Origin: a methanotrophic endosymbiont of Bathymodiolus puteoserpentis (Logatchev)
Lineage (GTDB): Bacteria > Pseudomonadota > Gammaproteobacteria > Methylococcales > Methylomonadaceae
Length of the DNA stretch: 64,000 nt
Assembly (NCBI RefSeq): GCF_900128525.1
Contig: NZ_FQTQ01000134.1
Coordinates: 1 to 64,000 of the forward strand
Reading direction: 5' to 3'
How positions within the stretch are numbered: position 1 is the first letter of the stretch; each line of letters starts with the position of its first letter. Made by a program: the position numbers and the translations under genes. This document shows, piece by piece, positions 47,447 to 55,331 of the stretch. A model generated the notes under the pieces. It was not told the origin of the DNA and searched no databases. It saw nothing but the letters and a program-made list of their open reading frames with translations.

Positions 47447-47480
47447 GCCTAGAAATGAGTATTATTGCTTATTTCTAGGC
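47447..47480. terminator. Hairpin downstream of purA
   Basis: A perfect 10-bp stem (gcctagaaat / atttctaggc) with a 14-nt loop is followed only by ttt. It lies 32 nt after the purA stop and is a possible terminator. Confidence 0.5.
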
Positions 47481-47898
47481 TTTGAAACCTCTATAAAAAC
47501 ATCACTTGGCAAGCGTGGATTAAAATAGGCTAAGTGACCTGTTGTTTTTTTCTAATATCAAGCTTTATAATCTAAATACGATTGCGTCACTAGTCATGAC
47601 TCTACTGCTTGATATGTACCGTCTCCCTTAAATTGGTGCTATAAAAAATGTAATTTCTTATTATCTACAGGTATTTGAGATATTAAGGTCATGTAGGATG
47701 TGCTGACGATAGGAAGCGCATCACATAAACGATGCGCTTCGTTCCTTAGCACATCCTACGACACTCTTTATACCCGTTAAAATGAGAGGTTACTAAAAAA
47801 ATATCATAAGTGTGTTTTTAATCGCTTAATAAATTTATTATTTTATCGCTTATTTCAGGGGGAGGATCTAGCCTCTCTTTTTTTATTTTTATTTTCTT
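47481..47898. other. Gene-free region holding a large palindrome
   Basis: The 418-bp stretch between purA and the spermidine-synthase-like gene has no supported coding frame. Apart from the palindrome at 47693-47759, it is AT-rich; a sequence near 47861 (gggggagg) about 37 nt before the next gene is too far for its RBS. Confidence 0.5.
47693..47759. repeat. Large imperfect palindrome of the GTAGGATGTGCT repeat family
   Basis: A left arm at 47693-47722 (gtaggatgtgct...agcgcatc) faces a right arm at 47731-47759 (gatgcgcttc...cacatcctac) around an 8-nt loop. The outer 12 bp and inner 10 bp pair perfectly, with a mismatched centre. One arm recurs at 8356-8385. This looks like a REP-type or non-autonomous mobile element. 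Confidence 0.75.
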
Positions 47899-48702
47899 AT
47901 GTACAAATATGAAGGTTTACTTGTTCATCAAGAATATGATGAACAAGGTGTCATTGAAATCGTCGAGACGGCGGGTGTGCGTGCTTTACATTTTGGTACT
48001 AGCCCTAGGCAAAGCAGTATGATGATAAGTGCGCCGAATGAATTACATTCTGCTTATGCTCGATCTATGATGGTTTGGTTGCTATTTAAAGAGCAACCCA
48101 ATGATGTTTTGATGGTTGGCTTGGGTGGTGGTTTATTAACCAAATATCTACTGTATCATTTTCCTGATTGCCAAATTCATACCATAGAATTCCGTAAAGC
48201 AATGGTAAAAATTGCCCGTCGTTTTTTTACTTTGCCGCTAGAATCACGCTTAAAAATAAAAATAGCTGATGGCGCTTTACATATTAAACAGCAAAGCTTA
48301 CAAACACCGGAAAAACATGACCTTATTATGATCGATGCTTTTGATCATGTGGGTATGGCGGATACCATGCAGGGAGTTAGTTTGTTTGCAGCCTGTAAGG
48401 AGTTGCTGACTGATGAAGGACTATTGGTCATTAACTTATGGGGGACAGAAAAAGAATTATTTAAACAAATTGCTTGGGAAATGGGTACAACGTTTAATTG
48501 GAAAATATTATTTCTACCCGTCCGTGGCCGTGGCAATGTTATTGGCTTAGCATTTGCAGAAGGCCATAGTAAGTTTTCCATGAAAGAATTACGCCAACGA
48601 GCCAAAGATTTAGAAGAGCAATATCAAATTGAGTTTTTAGATTTTATTAAAGATTTAAAGCGCAATAATGCCAGTGTGTTAAAAAAGGTAATAACAGCAT
48701 GA
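47899..48702 (+). CDS. Spermidine-synthase-like (polyamine aminopropyltransferase-fold) protein
   Basis: The 267-residue Rossmann-fold protein has a SAM/dcSAM site [16 protein letters not shown], acidic loop [25 protein letters not shown] and LIMIDAFDH. It resembles the C-terminal half of spermidine synthase but lacks the usual N-terminal beta domain and the canonical putrescine-binding pattern, so it may act on another acceptor. The stop overlaps the ygiQ start by 4 nt, coupling the two. No decarboxylase gene is nearby. Confidence 0.75.
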   Translation: MYKYEGLLVHQEYDEQGVIEIVETAGVRALHFGTSPRQSSMMISAPNELHSAYARSMMVWLLFKEQPNDVLMVGLGGGLLTKYLLYHFPDCQIHTIEFRKAMVKIARRFFTLPLESRLKIKIADGALHIKQQSLQTPEKHDLIMIDAFDHVGMADTMQGVSLFAACKELLTDEGLLVINLWGTEKELFKQIAWEMGTTFNWKILFLPVRGRGNVIGLAFAEGHSKFSMKELRQRAKDLEEQYQIEFLDFIKDLKRNNASVLKKVITA

Positions 48703-50843
48703 ATATTTTAGACGCCAAAAATATATTCTCGTATCGAAAATTTTGGGCGCACCGTTTTGGTGTTGCTCCTGAGCTGCCGATGAGTCGAGATGAAATGGAT
48801 CAGCTGGGCTGGGATAGCTGTGATGTCATTTTAGTGACAGGGGATGCTTATATTGACCATCCTAGCTTTGGTATGGCGTTGATCGGACGATTGTTAGAAG
48901 AGCAAGGTTTTCGTGTGGGTATTATCTCTCAGCCAGACTGGCATAGTGCAGAGGATTTTAAGCGTTTAGGGCGACCGAATTTGTTTTTTGGCGTAACTGG
49001 AGGCAATATGGATTCTATGGTTAATCGTTACACGTCGGATAAAAAAATCCGCTCTAATGATGCTTATACGGCTAATGGTGAAGGAGGCAAGCGCCCCGAT
49101 AGAGCGGTGAATGTTTATTCACATCGTTGTCGTGAGGCGTATAAAGATATACCGATTATTATTGGCGGGATTGAAGCCAGTTTGCGACGTATTGCGCATT
49201 ATGATTATTGGTCCGATAAAGTTAAAAAATCAGTATTATTAGATGCTAAAGCGGATTTACTGGTTTACGGTAATGCTGAGCGACAGATTACGGAGATTGC
49301 TCAACGGTTAGCAGCAGGTGAGTCTATTGTTGATTTAAAAGGTATTCGAGGTACGGTGCATTTTGTAAAGCAAGTGCCAGCGGGCTGGACAGTAAAAGAC
49401 TCATCCGATATTGATCAGCCTGGTTTGGTCATTAAACCGAAAAACCCTTATCTAATGGAAGATGAGACGGTTTGTGCTGAGAAAACCAAAGATGAACCTG
49501 ATAGCTCAGTAATTGAGTCTAAGCATGCTCGCATTAGTAATGATCAGCGTAATAAAACAGTGATTCGATTACCTGACTTCGAGACTGTTAAAGATGACCC
49601 TATCCAGTATGCGCATGCTTCGCGCGTTATGCACGGTGAGACTAACCCAGGTAATGCGCGGCCTTTATTGCAAAAGCATATGCAACGCTATTTATGGGTT
49701 AATCCACCGCCAGTACCTTTGACTATGAGTGAAATGGACGGTGTTTTTGGTTTGCCTTATTCGCGCGTACCGCATACTGAATATGGTAAGGCGAATATCC
49801 CAGCTTTTGAAATGATTCAGCATTCTGTCAATATTATGCGTGGCTGTTTTGGCGGTTGCTCATTTTGCTCGATTACTGAGCATGAAGGAAGGATTATTCA
49901 AAGTCGTTCAGAAGATTCTATTATTAAAGAAATTGAAGCGATCCGTGATACCTCACCTAATTTTACTGGTAATATTTCTGATTTAGGTGGACCAACAGCC
50001 AATATGTATCGCTTGGCTTGTAAAGATGAAAAAATTGAAATGGCTTGTCGCCGACCTTCGTGTGTATTTCCTGGTATTTGTGAAAATTTAAACACTGACC
50101 ACGCGCCACTGATTAAATTGTATCGACGTGCGCGTGCTTTACCTGGCATTAAAAAGATTCTGATTGCTTCAGGCCTGCGTTATGATCTTGCGGTTGAATC
50201 CCCCGAATATGTCAAAGAACTAGTGACCCATCACGTTGGTGGCTATTTGAAAATTGCTCCAGAACATACCGAAGAAGCTCCGTTATCCAAGATGATGAAG
50301 CCAGGTATGGGGACCTATGATCGTTTTAAGGAAATGTTTGAAAAATATTCCAAAGAAGCAGGAAAAGAGCAATATTTAATTCCTTACTTTATTGCCGCTC
50401 ATCCGGGAACAGAAGATACCGATATGCTTAACCTGGCTTTATGGTTAAAGCGAAATGGCTTTAGGGCCGATCAAGTACAAGCATTTTTACCATCGCCTAT
50501 GTCTATAGCCACGGCCATGTATCATTCAGGTAAAGATACTTTAAGCAAAGTGAGTCGTAGTGCATCCGATATGCCGATTCCGAAATCAATTAAGCAGCGC
50601 CGTTTGCATAAAGCATTTCTTCGTTATCACGATCCAAAAAATTGGCCCTTATTACGTGAGGCCTTAAAGAATATGGGACGTGCAAATTTGATTGGTAATG
50701 GAAAACAACACCTTGTTCCGAACTGGCAGCCAAAAGAAGGGGGGAAGGGGGATAAGATTATACATAAGGGTAAAAATTTTAGAACGCAACGTACAGAAAA
50801 TAATCAGCGTCGTGTACCTAATAAAAAACATAAAAAAAGATAA
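48699..50843 (+). CDS. ygiQ: YgiQ family radical SAM protein
   Basis: The 714-residue protein has a cobalamin-binding-like N-terminal part ([18 protein letters not shown]), [24 protein letters not shown], and the radical SAM cluster motif [19 protein letters not shown] (C-x3-C-x2-C). The C-terminal tail is basic and low complexity (KHKKR ending). The family is widespread and its reaction is not known. It is coupled to the aminopropyltransferase-like gene. Confidence 0.93.
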   Translation: MNILDAKNIFSYRKFWAHRFGVAPELPMSRDEMDQLGWDSCDVILVTGDAYIDHPSFGMALIGRLLEEQGFRVGIISQPDWHSAEDFKRLGRPNLFFGVTGGNMDSMVNRYTSDKKIRSNDAYTANGEGGKRPDRAVNVYSHRCREAYKDIPIIIGGIEASLRRIAHYDYWSDKVKKSVLLDAKADLLVYGNAERQITEIAQRLAAGESIVDLKGIRGTVHFVKQVPAGWTVKDSSDIDQPGLVIKPKNPYLMEDETVCAEKTKDEPDSSVIESKHARISNDQRNKTVIRLPDFETVKDDPIQYAHASRVMHGETNPGNARPLLQKHMQRYLWVNPPPVPLTMSEMDGVFGLPYSRVPHTEYGKANIPAFEMIQHSVNIMRGCFGGCSFCSITEHEGRIIQSRSEDSIIKEIEAIRDTSPNFTGNISDLGGPTANMYRLACKDEKIEMACRRPSCVFPGICENLNTDHAPLIKLYRRARALPGIKKILIASGLRYDLAVESPEYVKELVTHHVGGYLKIAPEHTEEAPLSKMMKPGMGTYDRFKEMFEKYSKEAGKEQYLIPYFIAAHPGTEDTDMLNLALWLKRNGFRADQVQAFLPSPMSIATAMYHSGKDTLSKVSRSASDMPIPKSIKQRRLHKAFLRYHDPKNWPLLREALKNMGRANLIGNGKQHLVPNWQPKEGGKGDKIIHKGKNFRTQRTENNQRRVPNKKHKKR

Positions 50844-50850
50844 AAATACT

Positions 50851-50878
50851 TTGCAATATATAAATAACATCTTATAAT
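50851..50878 (+). promoter_or_regulatory. Promoter of tRNA-Thr
   Basis: ttgcaa at 50851-50856 and TATAAT at 50873-50878 with 16-nt spacing lie 13 nt before the mature tRNA 5' end. Confidence 0.7.
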
Positions 50879-50890
50879 ACTCGCTCTTTA

Positions 50891-50966
50891 GCTGGTGTAG
50901 CTCAATCGGTAGAGCAACTGATTTGTAATCAGTAGGTCGCGGGTTCGATTCCCATCACCAGCTCCA
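50891..50966 (+). tRNA. tRNA-Thr (anticodon UGU)
   Basis: The 76-nt cloverleaf has acceptor gctggtg / caccagc, D-loop agctcaatcggtagagc, anticodon arm actga-tttgtaa-tcagt giving TGT at the anticodon, and T-arm gcggg-ttcgatt-cccat. CCA is encoded. It reads ACA codons. It is followed by a strong terminator and has its own promoter. Confidence 0.96.
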
Positions 50967-50971
50967 TATTT

Positions 50972-51007
50972 AAAAACCTGTTACAGTCATGTAATAGGTT
51001 TTTTTTT
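50972..51007 (+). terminator. Intrinsic terminator of tRNA-Thr
   Basis: The 13-bp stem aaaaacctgttac / gtaataggttttt (one G-T wobble) has a 6-nt loop and ends in a run of nine T residues. Confidence 0.9.
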
Positions 51008-51106
51008 GTCTTTTAGAAAGTGAGTTTAGCAGGGACTTTTTGGTAGGCAACTACAGTGTGCTTTAAATAAAGTATATTGATCCCACTTCATTATTAATGA
51101 CTTATT

Positions 51107-51961
51107 ATGTCTATTTCTCTCAGAAAATACATCAGTGTTACTATTTATATCGTAATAGCTGTAACGCTTAACGCATGCGCTACAACTGGCACTGCACAGA
51201 AAATATCTGACCCAGCTATTGTCAGTTGGGGAACAGATGAAGGAATTAAGCGCTTGGAAGAATCTCAATACAAAGTTGACTTTTTTAAGTTGGCTAATCA
51301 CTTTGAAAGCCAAAATAATAAACTCTTTTGCGGACCAGCATCAGCGGCTATTGTGCTTAATGCCTTGCGTGTGCGTAATAGTGCTATGATTTTGCCAGAA
51401 GATAAAAGCCTGTTAAGTGAGTTAGATCAGAAAATTATTGCGGCTAGTCATAAATGGAACCCACTTTTTCAGCGTTACACGCAAAATAATATTTTTATAA
51501 AGAGTCCTAAATCAAGAGCTTTCGTTTTAGGTAGAGTATTACAGGATACAGAAGGTGCTGTGCTTATTGGAAGTAATGGTCAGGAGAAAAAAGATAGAGG
51601 CTTTCAGTTACGGCAACTCGGGGAATTATTTACTGCGCATGGATTAAGTACAAAAGTAGTCGTTGTTCAGCAAGGTATGAGCGATCAAGAGATTAAAGCA
51701 GAGTTAATAGAAAATTTAACAACGGCAGATGATTATGTCATTATCAATTATAAGCGCAAAGTGTTAAATCAACCTGGCGGTGGTCACCTTTCTCCTTTAG
51801 GTGCATATCATAAGGTATCGGATTCATTTTTAATCATGGATGTTACGCCGAATAAAGCTGATTGGGTTTGGGTGAAATCTGAGCTATTGATTCGCGCAAT
51901 GCGCACTTTTGATACAGTAGAAAATCGAGGGTATTTATTGTTGAGTGAGGGCATTGAATAA
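51107..51961 (+). CDS. Phytochelatin-synthase-like lipoprotein (papain-fold)
   Basis: The 284-residue protein has a signal peptide ending in the lipobox LNAC at residues ~21-24, so it is a predicted lipoprotein. The phytochelatin synthase domain shows the catalytic cysteine in NNKLFCGPASAAIVLNALR, the histidine in GGGHLSPLGAYH and the aspartate in FLIMDVTPNK. Bacterial half-size members usually only cleave glutathione to gamma-Glu-Cys rather than building phytochelatin. The location outside the cytoplasm makes the substrate uncertain. It stands alone after tRNA-Thr. Confidence 0.85.
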   Translation: MSISLRKYISVTIYIVIAVTLNACATTGTAQKISDPAIVSWGTDEGIKRLEESQYKVDFFKLANHFESQNNKLFCGPASAAIVLNALRVRNSAMILPEDKSLLSELDQKIIAASHKWNPLFQRYTQNNIFIKSPKSRAFVLGRVLQDTEGAVLIGSNGQEKKDRGFQLRQLGELFTAHGLSTKVVVVQQGMSDQEIKAELIENLTTADDYVIINYKRKVLNQPGGGHLSPLGAYHKVSDSFLIMDVTPNKADWVWVKSELLIRAMRTFDTVENRGYLLLSEGIE

Positions 51962-52057
51962 GCTTAAGGTTACTTGTGTGTTTTGAAGCTATCTAGTTAC
52001 AAATGTATTTTATTGTATTACAATTTAATTCGTTATGTAGTACAAAAGAGCATTATT

Positions 52058-52324
52058 ATGAAGACAGAGATAATTAGCACACGAATTGAACCTGGGATGA
52101 AAATTGAATTTACTCATGTATGTGAGGAAATCGGTTTAAGCCCTTCGCAAGCGATTAAATTATTTGCAAAAGCTGTTATCAATTATGGTGGCATCCCATT
52201 TGAGCTGAAGACTAAGCAGCCAAATAAAAATACCATACAGGCCATGCAAGAATTAGAAGAAGGTCAAGGGCATAGGTCAACAGGTGCTTCAGAGCTATTT
52301 AACGAGCTTGAAGTGAAGTTATAA
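52058..52324 (+). CDS. dinJ: RelB/DinJ-type antitoxin
   Basis: The 88-residue protein has a ribbon-helix-helix N-terminus (TEIISTRIEPGMKIEFTHVCEE, then LSPSQAIKLFAKAVINYGGIPFEL) typical of DinJ. The tail (NKNTIQAMQELEEGQGH) is the toxin-binding part. The ATG at 52058 gives the family start. Its partner toxin gene follows after 1 nt but carries an internal deletion, so the antitoxin is probably orphaned. Confidence 0.88.
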   Translation: MKTEIISTRIEPGMKIEFTHVCEEIGLSPSQAIKLFAKAVINYGGIPFELKTKQPNKNTIQAMQELEEGQGHRSTGASELFNELEVKL

Positions 52325-52325
52325 A

Positions 52326-52454
52326 ATGCTTGAAATCATATATTCAAGCCAGTTTAAGAGAGACTTTAAAAAAGCAAGAAAGTTACCATTCTATAAGAGA
52401 AGTACTTCTGAGCTTCAACTAGCTAGACTTGGAACGCATAGTGATTTATTTTAA
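52326..52454 (+). pseudogene. yafQ: YafQ-type toxin remnant with internal deletion
   Basis: The 42-codon frame begins MLEIIYSSQFKRDFKKARKL, the start of a YafQ/RelE toxin, then jumps to ELQLARLGTHSDLF, the usual C-terminal end (LARTGSHSDLF in the family). About 50 central residues, including catalytic ones, are missing while the frame is kept. It lies 1 nt after dinJ. It should be inactive as a nuclease but might still bind DinJ. Confidence 0.82.
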
Positions 52455-52456
52455 AA

Positions 52457-52579
52457 CTAAGTACCTATGCATAATTACAAAACGTTTTTTGTAGGTTCGA
52501 ATTTATTTGTACCTACGGGTATACCATTCAGCTAATGCGTATTATTAAAGTGTTAGTTTAATTTTATATAGGTACTTAG
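52457..52579. mobile_element. 123-bp element with perfect 12-bp terminal inverted repeats
   Basis: ctaagtacctat (52457) and ataggtacttag (ending 52579) are exact complements; a following ATAA also matches. Inside is a second shorter pair (gtaggt / acctac). The element has no coding capacity and starts 2 nt after the deleted toxin gene. A second element is inserted at its right end. It is MITE-like; no autonomous parent is visible. Confidence 0.55.
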
Positions 52580-52677
52580 GAATCAACATTCAATAACACC
52601 CGAAAGCACTGCCAGTCCTCGAAGGACTGGCAGTGCTTCATAAGCTAAAGTTTCGGGTTTTATTTAATGTGCATTCC
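52579..52677. mobile_element. MITE-like palindromic element, copy 2 (best preserved small copy)
   Basis: The 99-bp element starts GGAATCAACATT and ends AATGTGCATTCC, with the flanking triplet TTA on both sides (52576-52578 and 52678-52680) as a target duplication. Nested arms are acccgaaa / tttcgggt and a perfect 15-bp inner stem agcactgccagtcct (52605) with its complement. Copies occur at 23110 and 56815. Confidence 0.78.
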
Positions 52678-52747
52678 TTATGAAAATTTATATTTAGGCA
52701 ATGGGTGATTGGGGTGCGGAATGTAGGTTATATTACCAAGTTAGAAA

Positions 52748-53872
52748 TCAACTTTCACTGCGTAAAGCCTGATAAGGCATTAAATGTATTCCTTCACTAA
52801 GTAAGGAAATACCAATTTTTTCATGTAATCCCAGTGCATTGCGCTTGGCGACATGTAGCGGTACATTAATACTAATGGTCGTGTCTAGTTGCTTGTCGAT
52901 CTGTACTCGTAAGTGAGCTAAGCCGCTGCTTTCCATATACTCAGTGATTTGTCCTTGTAGGGGATTTTCCTTATTACCATTAGAGGGACGGTTACGTCTA
53001 TGCAATAAAATATTGGCCGATTGAATCATCCAGCAGACTGGTTTGTTGAGTGGGAATTGTGCTTGATAAGCCGCTTCGATTAGCATACCGCGCCAGCGTA
53101 AGTGTGTTTTTTGATTTTCTTGATCATGGGCGACGACTTGGGCGGTGAATAAATTTTGCTGATCCATTAGACGCGCGATGGTTGCGCTTTTAGGGTGAGC
53201 AGCGACCCACTCAGGGGCTCCGGTTTGGAGGATTTCTCCTTTATGTAGTAGTGCGATACGGTCGGCTAGTAAGGTTGACTCTTCCAGGTCATGGGTGACT
53301 AAAATCATTGGCATAGCCAGTGATTCCCTTAGCGCTAGCAGTTCGCGGTATAGTTTGCGGCGCGTGACTTGATCTACAGCAGAGAATGGCTCATCTAGTA
53401 ATAAAACTTTAGGTTGTCTAGCTAAGGCGCGAGCAACTGCGACACGCTGTTGCTGGCCGCCAGATAGGTTTTTTGGATAACGTTGCTCCAGGCCCTCTAA
53501 GTGTACTTTTTTAAGTAGTTCAAGTGCTTGAGCTTGGCGCTGTTGTTTAGGTAAATGTGTAATGGCTTGTTGGATATTTTTCAATACCGTCATATGTGGA
53601 AACAAGGCGTAATTTTGAAATACCAATCCAACATGGCGTTGGTGCGGGGCTAAAAAAAGATTCTGGGCACTGTTTTGCCAAGTTTCACCCTGACAAATAA
53701 TTTGTGCATTCTGTGCTTGATATAAACCTGCAATAGCACGTAAAACTGTAGTTTTACCACTACCAGAAGGGCCGACTAAGGCGAGCAATTCTCCCGATTT
53801 ACAATTTAATTGTACTGATAGTGGAATGGGAGCTGTTTGTTGTAGCGTGATCTGTATCGCTGAATCAGTCAT
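52748..53872 (-). CDS. modC: Molybdate ABC transporter ATP-binding protein ModC
   Basis: The 374-residue ATPase has Walker A GPSGSGKTT, signature LSGGQQQRVAVARALARQP, Walker B VLLLDEPFSAVD and a C-terminal regulatory TOBE/Mop region (ENPLQGQITEYMESSGL). It powers molybdate uptake with ModB. Its start overlaps the end of modB by 8 nt. A window-wide molybdenum theme exists with moaCDE at 14.5 kb. Confidence 0.93.
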   Translation of the reverse strand: MTDSAIQITLQQTAPIPLSVQLNCKSGELLALVGPSGSGKTTVLRAIAGLYQAQNAQIICQGETWQNSAQNLFLAPHQRHVGLVFQNYALFPHMTVLKNIQQAITHLPKQQRQAQALELLKKVHLEGLEQRYPKNLSGGQQQRVAVARALARQPKVLLLDEPFSAVDQVTRRKLYRELLALRESLAMPMILVTHDLEESTLLADRIALLHKGEILQTGAPEWVAAHPKSATIARLMDQQNLFTAQVVAHDQENQKTHLRWRGMLIEAAYQAQFPLNKPVCWMIQSANILLHRRNRPSNGNKENPLQGQITEYMESSGLAHLRVQIDKQLDTTISINVPLHVAKRNALGLHEKIGISLLSEGIHLMPYQALRSES

Positions 53873-54533
53873 GTGTGCGTTCGCTACGTGCCGATAGCCA
53901 ATAAGTGAAAGAAATAGTCAGCATTGAGAAGAGTAATAAGCTAAAGGACATAACGGCAGCAGCATGATCATCGAAAGATTGTACACGGTCATAAATAGCA
54001 ATGGCGATGGTTTGTGTTTCAAAAGGTATGTTGCCGCCGACCATTAAGGCGATACCGAATTCACCTAGCGTATGTGCAAAACACATGACCATGGCAGAAA
54101 CGATACCTGGCCAAGCCAAAGGCAGTTCAATTTTCCATAACACCAAGCTAGGTCTCATACCACAGCAGGCAGCAGCTTCACGGATTTCACGCGGGATGGC
54201 TGCAAAAGCCCGCTGCATGGGATGAATGGCAAAAGGTAGGTTAAAAATAATAGAGGCAAATACGAGGCCTTGGAAATTAAAAATCAGCGTCGTGCCAAAA
54301 GTATTAACCAGCCAAAGTCCTAGTCCTTGATTTGGGCTGAAAGCAACTAAGAGGTAATAGCCGAGTACGGTAGGGGGGAGTACTAAGGGTAAAGCCAATA
54401 AAGTTTGCAATAAGGATTTCCCCCAAAACTGCCGATATGCCAGCCAGCGGCCTAATAGAATGCCGATAGGCAGCAAAAATAGTAAGGTTACAAAACTCAA
54501 TTTTACCGATAAAGCTAATGCTTGCCAGTCCAT
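53865..54533 (-). CDS. modB: Molybdate ABC transporter permease ModB
   Basis: The 222-residue permease contains LLALPLVLPPTVLGYYLLV and the EAA-type loop REAAACCGMRPSLVLWKIELP followed by HTLGEFGIALMVGGNIP. It is a five- to six-helix inner-membrane protein. It lies 8 nt downstream of modA and overlaps modC. Confidence 0.94.
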   Translation of the reverse strand: MDWQALALSVKLSFVTLLFLLPIGILLGRWLAYRQFWGKSLLQTLLALPLVLPPTVLGYYLLVAFSPNQGLGLWLVNTFGTTLIFNFQGLVFASIIFNLPFAIHPMQRAFAAIPREIREAAACCGMRPSLVLWKIELPLAWPGIVSAMVMCFAHTLGEFGIALMVGGNIPFETQTIAIAIYDRVQSFDDHAAAVMSFSLLLFSMLTISFTYWLSARSERTHD

Positions 54534-54541
54534 AGGAATGT

Positions 54542-55321
54542 TCAGGGTAGGGTGTAGCCATGGCGAGCTAAAATACCACGGGCTTTTTCTTGTTGTAGAT
54601 AATGGAAAAATAAATTGGCTGTATCGCCAGCATTATTTAATAGTACAGCGGTTTGTTGTAGTGGTTGATGTAGTGAGCTAGGTATTAATAGGTAGCGTAC
54701 GCGATTTTTCAAAGCAGGTGCGAGCGCTAAAGAATAAGAGACTAGGCCAACTTGGGCAGCACCAGAACTGGCAAATTGAGTCGCTTGCGCTACATTTTCA
54801 CCTAAGATTAAATGGGGCAGAATAGAGTGCCAAAGTTGTTGTTTTTGCAATGCTTCACGAGCAGCAATGCCAAAGGGAGCATGCTTAGGATTAGCGATGG
54901 CTATACGCTGCAATTGCCTTGACTGTAGTGCTTGTTTAAGTCCGTTTAACTGCACATCAAGTTTTAAGCTTGAAGCAATATAGGTAAGTAAAGCTAAACG
55001 CCCTAGTGCAAAAACTTGTCCCCGATCTAACGTTTTATGTTGTTGATAAAGCTGTTCGACATAGTGAGCATTCGCAGATAAAAATAATTCAAATGGCCCT
55101 CCTTGTTGAATTTGGCGCGTAAGATTACCTGATGAACTATAGCTAATACGTAATGATTTTCCTGTTTCTTGGTGAAAAGCGATTGTAATCTCTTCTAGTG
55201 CAAATTTAAGATTACTAGCTGCGGCAATCACGGGGATTTCGGCGGCGCTTAAAATAGGCGTGAAGAACATTAACAAAAAATAACTAAGCGCTAATCGTTT
55301 TGTTGGTAAGGATAATTTCAC
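54542..55321 (-). CDS. modA: Molybdate-binding periplasmic protein ModA
   Basis: The 259-residue protein has a signal peptide (ALSYFLLMFFTPILSAAE) and a type II solute-binding fold with VIAAASNLKFALEEI, SYSSSGNLTRQIQQGGPFELFLSA and FALGRLALLTY, the ModA landmarks for the serine/threonine oxyanion site. It begins 10 nt after the ppnN stop, suggesting one leftward transcript ppnN-modA-modB-modC. No ModE box could be seen in such a short gap. Confidence 0.93.
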   Translation of the reverse strand: MKLSLPTKRLALSYFLLMFFTPILSAAEIPVIAAASNLKFALEEITIAFHQETGKSLRISYSSSGNLTRQIQQGGPFELFLSANAHYVEQLYQQHKTLDRGQVFALGRLALLTYIASSLKLDVQLNGLKQALQSRQLQRIAIANPKHAPFGIAAREALQKQQLWHSILPHLILGENVAQATQFASSGAAQVGLVSYSLALAPALKNRVRYLLIPSSLHQPLQQTAVLLNNAGDTANLFFHYLQQEKARGILARHGYTLP

Positions 55322-55331
55322 TGGCCGCTAC

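Noticed and set aside
47861-47898. Small gene or riboswitch before the aminopropyltransferase-like gene
   Set aside because: There is a purine-rich block but no start codon in range and no conserved structure visible.
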